This document shows, piece after piece, positions 55,696 through 63,612 of a DNA stretch of 64,000 bases. Source of the DNA: a bacterium. GTDB taxonomy: Bacteria; ARS69. The position numbers and the translations under genes are program-made. Under the pieces are notes generated by a model. That model worked only from the letters and a program-made list of their open reading frames with translations, searched no databases and was not told where the DNA came from. The stretch lies in the NCBI GenBank assembly GCA_025774805.1, contig JALGZR010000014.1, forward strand, positions 54,609 to 118,608, written 5' to 3'. The first letter of the stretch is position 1; each line of letters begins with the position of its first letter.

Positions 55696-57289
55696 AGCCC
55701 AGACTCTCGAGCCGTTCGAGGCCGGCGTCCGATACCGCGCGCACCTCCGAGGGGGGAATCACCGCCCGCCGCTCGCCGATCCGGGGCGGACGGGCCGCGA
55801 GGGAGTCGGCTCGCACCAGGTCGGCCATGACGTGACCGTCGAGGTCGGCGGGCAGGTCCGCGCCGAACAGCCAGTAGACCGTGGGGGCGACATCGAGAAT
55901 CGAGAGCCGTTTTCGCTCCGGATCGGCCGAGAAGTGCGGACCGGCGGCCAACAGGATTCCCTCCGGACGATGGTAACCGGAGAACGTGTAGCCGGGGGCG
56001 CCGAAGATCTCGAGCTCCTCCGGCTTGCCTCGTCCCACGAACCAGGTCGGGGATTCGAGGAAGAGGATGTCCGGAGCGTTCTCCAGGTAGGGTCCCGAGA
56101 AGACCTCTTCGCGGGAGTACGCGCGCTCCACGATCGGCTCTCCCGACTCCGGATCGACCAGTGTCTTCAGTTCCGCGAGGATCCTCCGCTTCATGTCCTC
56201 GGCCGCCTCCGCCGTCTCGACATCCTCCCCCGTCCCTCCCCTCCCGTCGCGAATGTGAACGAGCCCGCCGAACGGTCCGGGTGAGATCGCCTCGAGCCCT
56301 CCGGACCGGGGGGTCGCCGGGTCCTTCCGGGCGTGGCCGGTGTCCCGGAGCCAGCGGGGGAGTCGCAGCTCCCGGTAGATCGGGCCGAAGCCGTGATCGG
56401 AGAGCACGATCACGTCGGTCCGGGGTCCGGCCGACGCGACCAGCTCTCCCACGATCTCGTCGACGCGGAGCCAGAACTCGCGAATGGCCGAGCCGTAGAG
56501 CGCTCCCTTCGTCCGCGTGTAGCCGGGGTGATCGGAGTCGGCGAACTTCCAGAAAAAGTGCTGGACCTTGTCCGTCCCGGTGAACACGACCCAGAAGAGG
56601 TCCCAGTCCTCCTCGGTCAGGAGGCGGCGGGCGACGGTGTGGTGGGCCTCCAAGATCCGGCGGAAGTCTCCGAGCATCGCCCCCTCCCACCCGGGCCGGA
56701 GGCTCTCGCCGAAGGGGTCGAGCGGATAGCGGGGAAGCCCGAGCCGCCGGGCCTCCTCGTCGAGAATCGCCTCCAGCTCGGAAGGGTAGGTGTATCCGGT
56801 GGTCGACCTCCCGTACGGGAACCCGGAGACGAAGAAGCCGTCCACCGAGTCGGGAGGAAACGTCAGCGGGATGTTCATGATCCCGGTGCGGTAGCCCTCC
56901 TCGTTGAGGAGCTTCCAGACCGGGTGGCACCTCCGGTCCCGCGAGGTGGAGAGCACCTCGCCCCTTCCGTCGTCCGGGATCCGGGTGAAGTCGTAGATGT
57001 TGTGCTTCCCCGGGTTCACTCCGGTCGTCGCGGAGGTCCACGCAGGCGGCGAGACGACGGGAAAGATCGTGCGAAGGGTGCCGGAGCTGCCCCGGTCGCG
57101 GAGGGCGCTCAGATGGGGAAGCGCTCCCTCCTCCATCAGGGGATCGAGCACTTCGAAGGTGGCTCCGTCGAGTCCGATGATCAGGACGCGGGACTCGCTG
57201 CGTCCGCCGCAGCCCGAGAAGGCGTTCCACGCGAGGGCGACGGACGCGAGGATGGTGACGCGGTACCCGACGATCCGCCGGAGCGACAC
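55685..57289 (-). CDS. Exported type I phosphodiesterase/nucleotide pyrophosphatase superfamily protein
   Basis: An alkaline phosphatase superfamily enzyme, 534 residues. It has an N-terminal signal with a possible lipobox (FSGC, about 24-27). The metal motif is LIIGLDGATFEVLDPLMEEGALPHLSALRDRG, with a substrate-site region VVSPPAWTSATTGVNPGKHNIYDF. Later metal ligands are in VIVLSDHGFGP and GYHRPEGILLAAGPHF. Such enzymes hydrolyse phosphodiesters or transfer phospho-groups. The GTG start overlaps nothing but lies 4 bp from the beta-helix gene stop. Substrate unknown. Confidence 0.85.
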   Translation of the reverse strand: MSLRRIVGYRVTILASVALAWNAFSGCGGRSESRVLIIGLDGATFEVLDPLMEEGALPHLSALRDRGSSGTLRTIFPVVSPPAWTSATTGVNPGKHNIYDFTRIPDDGRGEVLSTSRDRRCHPVWKLLNEEGYRTGIMNIPLTFPPDSVDGFFVSGFPYGRSTTGYTYPSELEAILDEEARRLGLPRYPLDPFGESLRPGWEGAMLGDFRRILEAHHTVARRLLTEEDWDLFWVVFTGTDKVQHFFWKFADSDHPGYTRTKGALYGSAIREFWLRVDEIVGELVASAGPRTDVIVLSDHGFGPIYRELRLPRWLRDTGHARKDPATPRSGGLEAISPGPFGGLVHIRDGRGGTGEDVETAEAAEDMKRRILAELKTLVDPESGEPIVERAYSREEVFSGPYLENAPDILFLESPTWFVGRGKPEELEIFGAPGYTFSGYHRPEGILLAAGPHFSADPERKRLSILDVAPTVYWLFGADLPADLDGHVMADLVRADSLAARPPRIGERRAVIPPSEVRAVSDAGLERLESLGYVR

Positions 57290-57293
57290 TCCC

Positions 57294-58154
57294 CTACTCG
57301 GAGCTCGAGGGAGGGCAGCGTTCGAGGGAGCGGGTTCCGGTCTCGTCGACCCACGGGGCCCACTCGACCGGCCCGCGAAAACAGACGCTGTCCGGGCAGT
57401 CGGATCCCCAGTAGTTGTAGGGCACCCTGAGGGTCATCGGCTTCATCGTCCGGATGCCGAAGTTCTTCGCCAGCGCCTCGTTCTCGAGGCAGCCCGCTCC
57501 GTTGTCGTGAATACGATTCGCGCTGGCCAGCGATCCACCGATCGTGGGATCGGAGTGCTCCGAGACGGAGATCCCGATGGTGCACCGTGCGATGTCGTTC
57601 CGCTGGACCAGCGGTCCCGAGCTGACCAGGTTGAGTCCCTTGATGCAGCGATGGATCTCGTTGCCTCGGATCTTGCCCTCGGACTCGTACATGTAGATAC
57701 CGTTCTGACAGTGATTGATCTTGCAGTTCTCCACGATGATTTCACAGAACGTCGCGCGAACTCCGCTCCACCCGTTCGTCAAAACGCAGTTCCGGATCTC
57801 GATCTTCGCCTTCTTGGCGAGGACGACGCCGTCGGCGCCCCGGTTGCCGTCCAGGGTGAACCCCTCGAGTGAGGAGAGGCTGTCGATCTCGGTCGCCTTG
57901 ACGCACCAGTTCACGGGGGACTTGAGAATCGTCTCCTCGGGTCCCTCTTCCGCGATGATGCGGATGCCGGGGCGCATGAGGAGCATCTTGTACTCGCCGG
58001 GCGCCACGTAGACCGTATCGCCGTAGACCGCGGAGTCGATGACCTCCTGCAGGTCTCGCTGCGAGGTGGCCCTCCAGTTCCCCGCCCCGGCCGGTGAGGC
58101 GGCTCCGACGAGAAACCCGCCCAGGATCAGCGCCGCAGACGTCCGTTCGATCAT
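57294..58154 (-). CDS. Secreted right-handed parallel beta-helix protein
   Basis: A 286-residue exported protein with a clear signal peptide (MIERTSAALILGGFLVGAAS, cleaved near AGAG). The body is a parallel beta-helix of the NosD/pectate-lyase type: LQEVIDSAVYGDTVYVAPGEYKMLL, then stacked coils with Asn ladders (IEIRNCVLTNGWSGVRA, IIVENCKINHCQNGIYM, IRGNEIHRCIKGLNLV, QRNDIARCTIGISV). It ends with the NYWG motif common in DUF1565/NosD proteins. Likely a glycan-binding or glycan-modifying surface protein. AAGGAG precedes the ATG. Confidence 0.88.
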   Translation of the reverse strand: MIERTSAALILGGFLVGAASPAGAGNWRATSQRDLQEVIDSAVYGDTVYVAPGEYKMLLMRPGIRIIAEEGPEETILKSPVNWCVKATEIDSLSSLEGFTLDGNRGADGVVLAKKAKIEIRNCVLTNGWSGVRATFCEIIVENCKINHCQNGIYMYESEGKIRGNEIHRCIKGLNLVSSGPLVQRNDIARCTIGISVSEHSDPTIGGSLASANRIHDNGAGCLENEALAKNFGIRTMKPMTLRVPYNYWGSDCPDSVCFRGPVEWAPWVDETGTRSLERCPPSSSE

Positions 58155-58160
58155 GCGTGG

Positions 58161-58250
58161 ACTCCTTCCCGACTCCCAGGGGCCCGGTTTCCGGGGGCCG
58201 ACTTCCAAGGGCCGACTTCCGGCGGCCTGCCTTTCCGGGGCCTGCCTACC
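58161..58250. repeat. Degenerate tandem repeats upstream of the beta-helix gene
   Basis: About four imperfect 14-16 bp units of the kind GGGCCGACTTCC, drifting to GGCCTGCCTTTCC and GGCCTGCCTACC. They lie just upstream of the beta-helix gene in the 222-bp gap before tRNA-Arg. The remaining gap is GC-rich with no clear gene or promoter. Confidence 0.5.
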
Positions 58251-58376
58251 GGGGACCTCGGCCGGGCGGGCACCGGCTCGGGTGGCCGCCACGGACCACC
58301 CCGGGTCCCGGCCGGTCCGAAGGGGCCCCGGCCGGTCTCCCCCCCCGGGCCAGGCCGGTGAGCCCGGAGAACGTGG

Positions 58377-58450
58377 CGCGCCCAGGAGGACTCGAACCCC
58401 CAACCTTTTGGTCCGTAGCCAAACGCTCTATCCGATTGAGCTATGGGCGC
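58377..58450 (-). tRNA. tRNA-Arg (anticodon ACG)
   Basis: Acceptor GCGCCCA/TGGGCGC with discriminator G, D arm AGCTC, anticodon stem TTTGG/CCAAA around CTACGGA, T arm GTTCGAG. The A34 is the substrate of TadA, encoded in the same window. Last of a three-tRNA unit. Confidence 0.95.
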
Positions 58451-58473
58451 ATACACCGAGTTCCGTTCCATGG

Positions 58474-58562
58474 CGGAGAGGGAGGGATTCGAACCCTCGA
58501 GGAAGATTTCTCTCCCTAACCGCTTAGCAGGCGGCCCGATTCAGCCACTCTCGCACCTCTCC
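58474..58562 (-). tRNA. tRNA-Ser (anticodon GCT)
   Basis: Acceptor GGAGAGG/CCTCTCC, anticodon stem GCCGC/GCGGT around CTGCTAA, long variable arm. Reads AGC/AGU. It lies 23 bp ahead of tRNA-Arg and follows the solo hairpin at 58573-58619. Confidence 0.95.
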
Positions 58563-58572
58563 GTGAGTCTGA

Positions 58573-58619
58573 CCTGCCTACCTCACCAGACTCGTCGCGA
58601 GCCTGGTGAGGTAGGCAGG
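58573..58619. repeat. Solo terminal hairpin of the palindromic family, E
   Basis: A perfect 17-bp inverted repeat, CCTGCCTACCTCACCAG (58573-58589) and its complement (58603-58619), with a 13-nt loop holding CTCGTCGCGAG. It looks like both ends of the 182-bp element joined after loss of the interior. It lies inside the tRNA unit between Ser-GCT and Ser-TGA. Confidence 0.85.
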
Positions 58620-58694
58620 CCAAGGAGGCGGTGGCGATGGGCAAGGCACCTTCCGTCACCGGAGAGACGGCCTCCGAGAAGTCCGATCCGGTGG

Positions 58695-58779
58695 CGGAGG
58701 GAGTAGGATTCGAACCCACGGGGCATCGCTGCCCAACGGTTTTCAAGACCGTCGCCTTCGACCACTCGGCCATCCCTCC
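58695..58779 (-). tRNA. tRNA-Ser (anticodon TGA)
   Basis: Acceptor GGAGGGA/TCCCTCC with discriminator G, anticodon stem ACGGT/ACCGT around CTTGAAA, long variable arm. First of the Ser-TGA, Ser-GCT, Arg-ACG unit, with a good promoter directly ahead. Confidence 0.95.
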
Positions 58780-58792
58780 TCACGAGCCGAGC

Positions 58793-58820
58793 AGTCTACG
58801 GATCCGCCTGTCCGTGTCAA
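58793..58820 (-). promoter_or_regulatory. Promoter of the tRNA-Ser/Ser/Arg unit
   Basis: On the minus strand: perfect -35 TTGACA (58815-58820), 16-bp spacer, -10 TAGACT (58793-58798), then about 13 bp to the tRNA 5' end. The TGA in the -35 box is also the stop codon of mnmA. Confidence 0.72.
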
Positions 58821-59932
58821 CCCTCCGCGCCGGGGAGAGTTGCGGCCTCACCTCCTTCCCCGTCGAAGACGATGCCCCCGCCGATCACGATGTCCTCCTC
58901 GTAGAACACGGCCGACTGGCCGGGAGTGATCGCCCGCTGCGGCGTACGGAACTCGACCCTTGCCCGATCCGGACCGACACGCGACACCGTCGCAGGCGCG
59001 GCCGGGTGGCGGGAGCGGAGCTGGACGTCGACCTCGAGTGAGGATGGGTCCTCCCCGTTCGACGGCCAGATCACGTCCCGCAGCTCCGCTTCGGAACGGT
59101 GCAGATCCTCGGAGGTCCCCACGACGACCCGGTTTCTCGCGACGTCCACGGCCACGACGAAGACGCGCTCGCCCAGGGCCACTCCGAGGCCCCGCCGCTG
59201 TCCGATCGTGTAACGCGCGACGCCGAGATGGGTTCCCACGCGGCGTCCGTCCCGGGTCACGATCTCTCCCGGCTCGAGGGCGGCGTTCCGGGCCCCCTCC
59301 GTTCGCCGTTCCAGGTAGGTCCCGTAGTCGCCGTCCGGAACGAAGCAGATCTCCTGGCTTTCCGGTCGTCCGGCCGTCGTGAGCCCCCGGTCCGCCGCGA
59401 GCCCGCGCACCTCGTCCTTCGTGTGCTCCCCGATCGGTAGGAGGAGGTTCGAGCGCGCCGAGGGGGGAACGGCCCAGAGCACGTAACTCTGGTCCTTGTC
59501 CCGGTCGAGTGCTCGGCGAAACCGCGGCACCCGGCCCGTGAAGTCGACCCGGGCGTAGTGACCGGTCGCGAACCGCTCACAGCCGAAGGCCCGGGCCCTC
59601 TCCTGGAGTCCGGGGAAGCGGACGCGGGCGTTGCATTCCACGCACGGGTTCGGAGTGCGCCCCGCGAGGTAGTCGGACACGAACGGACGGATCACGTGAC
59701 TCTCGAACGGTCGCTCGAAGTCGACGACGTAGTGCGGGATGTCGAGCGAGCGCGCCACGTCCCGCGCCGCCTCGATCGACGCGAGGGAACAGCAGGATCT
59801 CCCCGCGCCCTCGTCGGCGCCGTAGCACCAGTTCTTCATGGTGAGCCCGACGAGCTCGCGCCCCTCCTCGTGGAGGAGAAGGGCGGCAACCGAGCTGTCG
59901 ACGCCCCCCGACAGCGCGACAAGGACCCGCAC
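58817..59932 (-). CDS. mnmA: tRNA-specific 2-thiouridylase MnmA
   Basis: Adds sulfur to U34 of tRNA-Gln, Lys and Glu; a tRNA-Gln(TTG) is in the window. The 371-residue protein has the PP-loop ALSGGVDSSVAALLLHEEG, the catalytic cysteines in TPNPCVECN and SQEICFVPDGDYGTYL, and GQRRGLGV. Start GTG. Repeat copy C lies 36 bp upstream, between this gene and hflC. Confidence 0.96.
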   Translation of the reverse strand: MRVLVALSGGVDSSVAALLLHEEGRELVGLTMKNWCYGADEGAGRSCCSLASIEAARDVARSLDIPHYVVDFERPFESHVIRPFVSDYLAGRTPNPCVECNARVRFPGLQERARAFGCERFATGHYARVDFTGRVPRFRRALDRDKDQSYVLWAVPPSARSNLLLPIGEHTKDEVRGLAADRGLTTAGRPESQEICFVPDGDYGTYLERRTEGARNAALEPGEIVTRDGRRVGTHLGVARYTIGQRRGLGVALGERVFVVAVDVARNRVVVGTSEDLHRSEAELRDVIWPSNGEDPSSLEVDVQLRSRHPAAPATVSRVGPDRARVEFRTPQRAITPGQSAVFYEEDIVIGGGIVFDGEGGEAATLPGAEG

Positions 59933-59967
59933 GGCCCGCCTCCCGCCGCTAGCCCGCGGATTCGGGC

Positions 59968-60149
59968 CTAGCCCGCATTTCCCACCAGGCTCGTTGCGAG
60001 GCTGCGGATCGTCGTGTCCGGCGAGGAGAGGGGGGGCTTTCGCCCGAGGCGGGGCCGCAGCCCCGTCGCAGGACGGAAGTGCCGCAGCGACGAAGCCAGG
60101 CGCGGCTTTGCCGCCGCCGCAGCAGAGACCGGTGAGATATGCGGGCCAG
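59968..60149. repeat. Full-length 182-bp palindromic element, copy C
   Basis: Ends are CTAGCCCGCATTTCCCACC at the left and the inverted CTGGCCCGCATATCTCACC at the right. The stem base that is T-A in copy A is C-G here, so the pairing is kept. It lies 6 bp after the hflC stop codon and has the same orientation as copies A and B. Confidence 0.9.
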
Positions 60150-60155
60150 GGGTCG

Positions 60156-61088
60156 TCAACGAATCCCCTTGAGGAAGTGGTAGAACTCCCCGTCGGTCGA
60201 TAGAACCAACGTCTCGTCGGATCCGATGGTGGCGCGGTAGGACTCGAGCGTCTGGAGGAACGAGTAGAACTCGGGATCCTTCCCGAAGGCGTCGGCGTAG
60301 ATCTTCGTCGCGGTGGCGTCGGCCTCGCCGCGGATCTCCTGCGCGCGGCGGTACGCCTCGGACCGGATCCGCTTGAGCTCTTTCTCCTTCGTTCCCAGGA
60401 TCTCGGCGCTCCGGCCCTGGCCTTCCGACCGGAGCTTGTCCCGGATCTTCTGCCGTTCCGAGATCATCCGGTCGTACACCGATCGCCGGACCTCCTCGAC
60501 GTAGTTGAGCCGCTTGAACCGCACGTCCACGAGGTCGATGCCGAACTCCTGGGTCTTCTCCGAGGCGCGCGTCAGGATCTCGCTCACGATCGCCTCGCGG
60601 CCGATTCCGATGCTCTCGGGGGGCGCCGACTCCTGGGCGTAGATCTCGTCCGGAATGTTGAAATCCCGGTTCCGGGATCGCACGACCTCGATGAGCTCGA
60701 CGTTCGCGACCGCCTTGCGGGTCTCGCCGTCGAGGATGTCGTCGAGACGGGTCTGGGCCCCGCGCTCGTCGCGCACCCGCTGGAAGAAGAGAAGCGGATC
60801 GGCGATGCGCCACCGCGCGAACGTGTCGACCCAGATGAAGCGCTTGTCGAGAGTGGGCATCTGGTTCGCGTCGCCGTCCCAGGCGAGCCACCGCTTCTCG
60901 AAGAGGTTGACCTTCTGGATGAAGGGGATCTTGAACTTGAGTCCGGCGATCACGATCGGATCCCCGACCGGCTTCCCGAACTGGGTGATGATGACCTGCT
61001 TGTCCTCCCGGACCACGTATAAGCTGTTCGCCGCCACCACCGCGACGACGAAGAGGACGATAAGCCCGGCACCGATCGAGCGGTTCAT
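60156..61088 (-). CDS. hflC: HflC, SPFH-domain membrane protein
   Basis: With HflK it forms the large cage that controls FtsH protease at the inner membrane. The 310-residue protein has an N-terminal transmembrane helix (IGAGLIVLFVVAVVAANSLYVV), SPFH domain (VREDKQVIITQFGKPVG, RWRIADPLLFFQRV) and a coiled coil (SERQKIRDKLRSEGQGRSAEILGTKEKELKRIRSEAYRRAQEIRGEADA). The ATG overlaps the hflK stop (ATGA). Confidence 0.95.
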   Translation of the reverse strand: MNRSIGAGLIVLFVVAVVAANSLYVVREDKQVIITQFGKPVGDPIVIAGLKFKIPFIQKVNLFEKRWLAWDGDANQMPTLDKRFIWVDTFARWRIADPLLFFQRVRDERGAQTRLDDILDGETRKAVANVELIEVVRSRNRDFNIPDEIYAQESAPPESIGIGREAIVSEILTRASEKTQEFGIDLVDVRFKRLNYVEEVRRSVYDRMISERQKIRDKLRSEGQGRSAEILGTKEKELKRIRSEAYRRAQEIRGEADATATKIYADAFGKDPEFYSFLQTLESYRATIGSDETLVLSTDGEFYHFLKGIR

Positions 61089-62101
61089 TCTGCCTTCCCC
61101 TTCCCCGTCGCGCCCACGTCGAGAAGGGGAAGCAGCCCCTTCACCGCATCGTCGACGATCACGGTCTTCCCTACCCGGGGAAGCACCTCGGCCATGGTCT
61201 CCAGGTAGTACCGTCGGCGCGTGACCTCCGGCGCCTTGCGGTACTCGTCATAGAGGGCCACGAAGCGTGACGCCTCGCCCTTGCTCCGGTTCACGCGGTT
61301 GATCGCGTACCCCCGGGCCGCCTCGATGGTGGCGTTTGCCTCACCCTCCGCCCTCGGAATCTCCCGGTTGAGCTCGGCCCGGGCCTGATTGATCAACGTC
61401 TCCCGTTCCTGCTCGGCCTGGTTCACCTCGTTGAACGATGGTTTGACCGGGTCGGGCGGATTCACGTCCTGCAGAGCGACGATCTGCACGTCGATTCCCA
61501 GGTTGTACTGGCGGCAGAGCGACTGCAGCATGGTCACAGCTTCGTCTTCGGCCTCCTGGCGTCCCGCCGTGAGTACCTCGTCGACCGACCGGTCACCGAT
61601 CACGGAGCGCATGACCGCCTCGGAGATGTCCCGAAAAGTCTCCTGTGCGTTGCGCACCTGGAAGAGATAGGCGACCGGATCGACGACCTTGTACTGAACG
61701 ATCCACTCGACGTCGGCGATGTTGAGGTCGCCCGTGAGCATCAGGGCCTCGGCGAGCGTGCGCGCGCTGCGCTCGTACTGGGTCCGCTGCCCGATCTTCT
61801 GGGTCCGGAAGCCGAACTCCATCTTCAGCTGACGCTGGACCGGGACCTTCTGCACCGACTCGATTCCGAACGGCAACCGAACGTGGAGCCCGGGTTCGGT
61901 GGTTCGGATGTACCGGCCGAAACGCAGTACCACGCCGACCTCTTCCGGATCCACGGTGTAGAAGGAGCTCTGCAACGCGAACAGGAGGATCAGGACGACC
62001 AGGATCGGCAGAACGGGGATCCGGGGCGCGGGTCGGGAGCCCCGGGTCCGGAAGACGTTTCGGAGGAAATCCTCCACGTTCTCGCGATCAGGGGAACTCA
62101 T
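61085..62101 (-). CDS. hflK: HflK, SPFH-domain membrane protein
   Basis: Partner of HflC. The 338-residue protein has one transmembrane helix (IPVLPILVVLILLFALQSSFY), SPFH domain (VDPEEVGVVLRFGRYIRTTEPGLHVRLPFGIESV, WIVQYKVVDPVAYLFQV, AVMRSVIGDRSVDEVLT) and a C-terminal coiled coil. I chose the ATG 6 nt after GAGGTG rather than the GTG three codons earlier. FtsH is not in the window. Confidence 0.95.
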   Translation of the reverse strand: MSSPDRENVEDFLRNVFRTRGSRPAPRIPVLPILVVLILLFALQSSFYTVDPEEVGVVLRFGRYIRTTEPGLHVRLPFGIESVQKVPVQRQLKMEFGFRTQKIGQRTQYERSARTLAEALMLTGDLNIADVEWIVQYKVVDPVAYLFQVRNAQETFRDISEAVMRSVIGDRSVDEVLTAGRQEAEDEAVTMLQSLCRQYNLGIDVQIVALQDVNPPDPVKPSFNEVNQAEQERETLINQARAELNREIPRAEGEANATIEAARGYAINRVNRSKGEASRFVALYDEYRKAPEVTRRRYYLETMAEVLPRVGKTVIVDDAVKGLLPLLDVGATGKGKAE

Positions 62102-62244
62102 CGGTTTCACCTCGTCGGAGGTACGCCCTCCGGTTCCCGGGTCCGGACTCCGAAGGGCAGGATCAGGTCACGCGGTCGGTTCGGGTTCCGCCTCGGCGAG
62201 CCCCGATCGGGCTCCGTCGGGGGGTCGGTTACCGCGAGGCGAAG

Positions 62245-62268
62245 GCCCCGGTGAGAAGTGCAGGCTAG
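62245..62268. repeat. Terminal arm of the palindromic element, fragment F
   Basis: On the minus strand CTAGCCTGCACTTCTCACCG matches the element terminus; similarity ends after about 22 bases. Its TAG is the stop codon of the TPR lipoprotein gene. The rest of the 163-bp gap to hflK (62102-62264) holds GC-rich hairpins such as GAGCCC/GGGCTC and no clear promoter. Confidence 0.65.
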
Positions 62269-63437
62269 CCGCCGTACTCCGCCTTCTTGCGTTTCAGCTC
62301 TTCGATCTTGATCAACTGATCCTGGCGTTCCATCTGCTTGCCGGCGTATTCGGTGAATCGCGCATCGCGGCAGTCGCGCGCTTTCTTGAACTCTCGTTTC
62401 GCGCGTTTGTAATTGGGAATCCCTCCGAGCTTCTCGTACGCGCGCCCCAGGACACAGAGACCGTGCGCGGGGCACTCCTCGTCGATCTTCTGTCCCTCTT
62501 TCACGACCTCGATGGTCTCCCGGTAGCGTCCCACGTCGTTCAGCAGCTCTCCGAGCCGGTAGTAGTAGCCGGGGGTGTCCGGCTTCTGCTTGATGAGGTC
62601 TCGATAGAGGCGGATGGCCAGATCGATCTGGGAAGTCTCCTCGTAGCACGACGCCAGTCCCCGGATCGCCGAGAGATTCTCGGGATCGGAGTCGATGACC
62701 CGCCGGTAGTGCGGAATGGCTTTCTCGAAAGCGCCCGCCCATTTGTATGCGTACGCGAGCCGCCCCGAGGCCCAGAGGATCCATTCGCCGTCCTTGCCGT
62801 GGTCCGGCATCGCGAGGATGCCCTCGTACATGGCGATCGCCTCGGGATAGAGATTCCGCTCCCAGAAGAGCCGGGCGAGGTTCTCGTACGCGACCGCGTC
62901 CGCAGGATTCAGCTCGAGCGCGCGACGAAACGCCTCGATGCCCTCGATCGCGTAGCCGCCCGCGAGATAAGCCTTCCCCAGGTTCGTGAACGCGTTGGGA
63001 TCGTCCGGGCAGAGCTCGAGGGCCTTCTCGTACCGCACGACCGCCTGATCGGCCATGTCCTGCCGGAGGTAGGCGAACCCCAGGCTCGCGTGGGAGTTGC
63101 AGTCGTCCGGTCTCAGCTCGACATACCGCTGATAGATCCGGGTCGCCCTCGCGAAGTCCTTCGTCTCGATGAGGGCATAGCCGAGGCGCGGGTAGATGTC
63201 GGGATTCCCGGGGTCCATGTTCAGCGCCTTCTCGTACGCCTCGACCGCCTTCTGCGGGAGTCCACTGTTCCGGTACTGATCCCCGAGAAAGAGCTGCTCC
63301 TTGACCAGGTCGTCACTCGACGTCTGTTCGGGCGTGACCTCCGTCGTCGAGGGCGGCGGAGGCGTGCAGCCACCCGCGAGGAGGAGCGCCGCGGCGAGCG
63401 CGACCCACTTCCCCCGGGGATGTCTGCTCCAGACCAT
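62265..63437 (-). CDS. TPR-repeat lipoprotein
   Basis: A 390-residue exported protein. The signal peptide ends in lipobox AGGC (about residues 21-24) and is followed by a Pro/Thr linker. At least seven TPR units span about 45-350 (for example DQYRNSGLPQKAVEAYEKALNMDPGNPDIYPRLG and FTNLGKAYLAGGYAIEGIEAFRRALELNPADAVAYENLA). The C-terminus is a Lys/Glu-rich helix. It likely acts as a scaffold at the outer membrane. GGAGG lies 8 nt ahead of the ATG; the stop codon lies within repeat fragment F. Confidence 0.9.
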   Translation of the reverse strand: MVWSRHPRGKWVALAAALLLAGGCTPPPPSTTEVTPEQTSSDDLVKEQLFLGDQYRNSGLPQKAVEAYEKALNMDPGNPDIYPRLGYALIETKDFARATRIYQRYVELRPDDCNSHASLGFAYLRQDMADQAVVRYEKALELCPDDPNAFTNLGKAYLAGGYAIEGIEAFRRALELNPADAVAYENLARLFWERNLYPEAIAMYEGILAMPDHGKDGEWILWASGRLAYAYKWAGAFEKAIPHYRRVIDSDPENLSAIRGLASCYEETSQIDLAIRLYRDLIKQKPDTPGYYYRLGELLNDVGRYRETIEVVKEGQKIDEECPAHGLCVLGRAYEKLGGIPNYKRAKREFKKARDCRDARFTEYAGKQMERQDQLIKIEELKRKKAEYGG

Positions 63438-63542
63438 CCTTTGTTTCCTCCGATGGGCGATCGTTGGGGTCGGGGGCCGTTCCCGTTCCGTTTCCCCGTC
63501 CGGCGACCGGGGAGGGGAAGGCAAGGCAGTCCAGCGTGAACC

Positions 63543-63571
63543 ACCATGTCCGACGCCCGGGATGATGTCAA
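63543..63571 (-). promoter_or_regulatory. Possible promoter of the TPR lipoprotein gene
   Basis: On the minus strand: perfect -35 TTGACA (63566-63571), 17-bp spacer, weak -10 CATGGT (63543-63548), leaving a leader of about 100 nt. It touches the terminator-like hairpin at 63570-63591. Confidence 0.45.
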
Positions 63572-63591
63572 GAACGCCCCCCGACGGGGCG
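63570..63591 (-). terminator. Possible terminator after the upstream TPR gene
   Basis: On the minus strand, CGCCCC and GGGGCG pair around a 5-nt loop, followed by TTCTT. It lies about 20 bp after the TAA of the TPR gene at 63613. The T-tract is short. Confidence 0.4.
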
Positions 63592-63612
63592 GAAGGGCGC
63601 GTCGTCTCCGGG

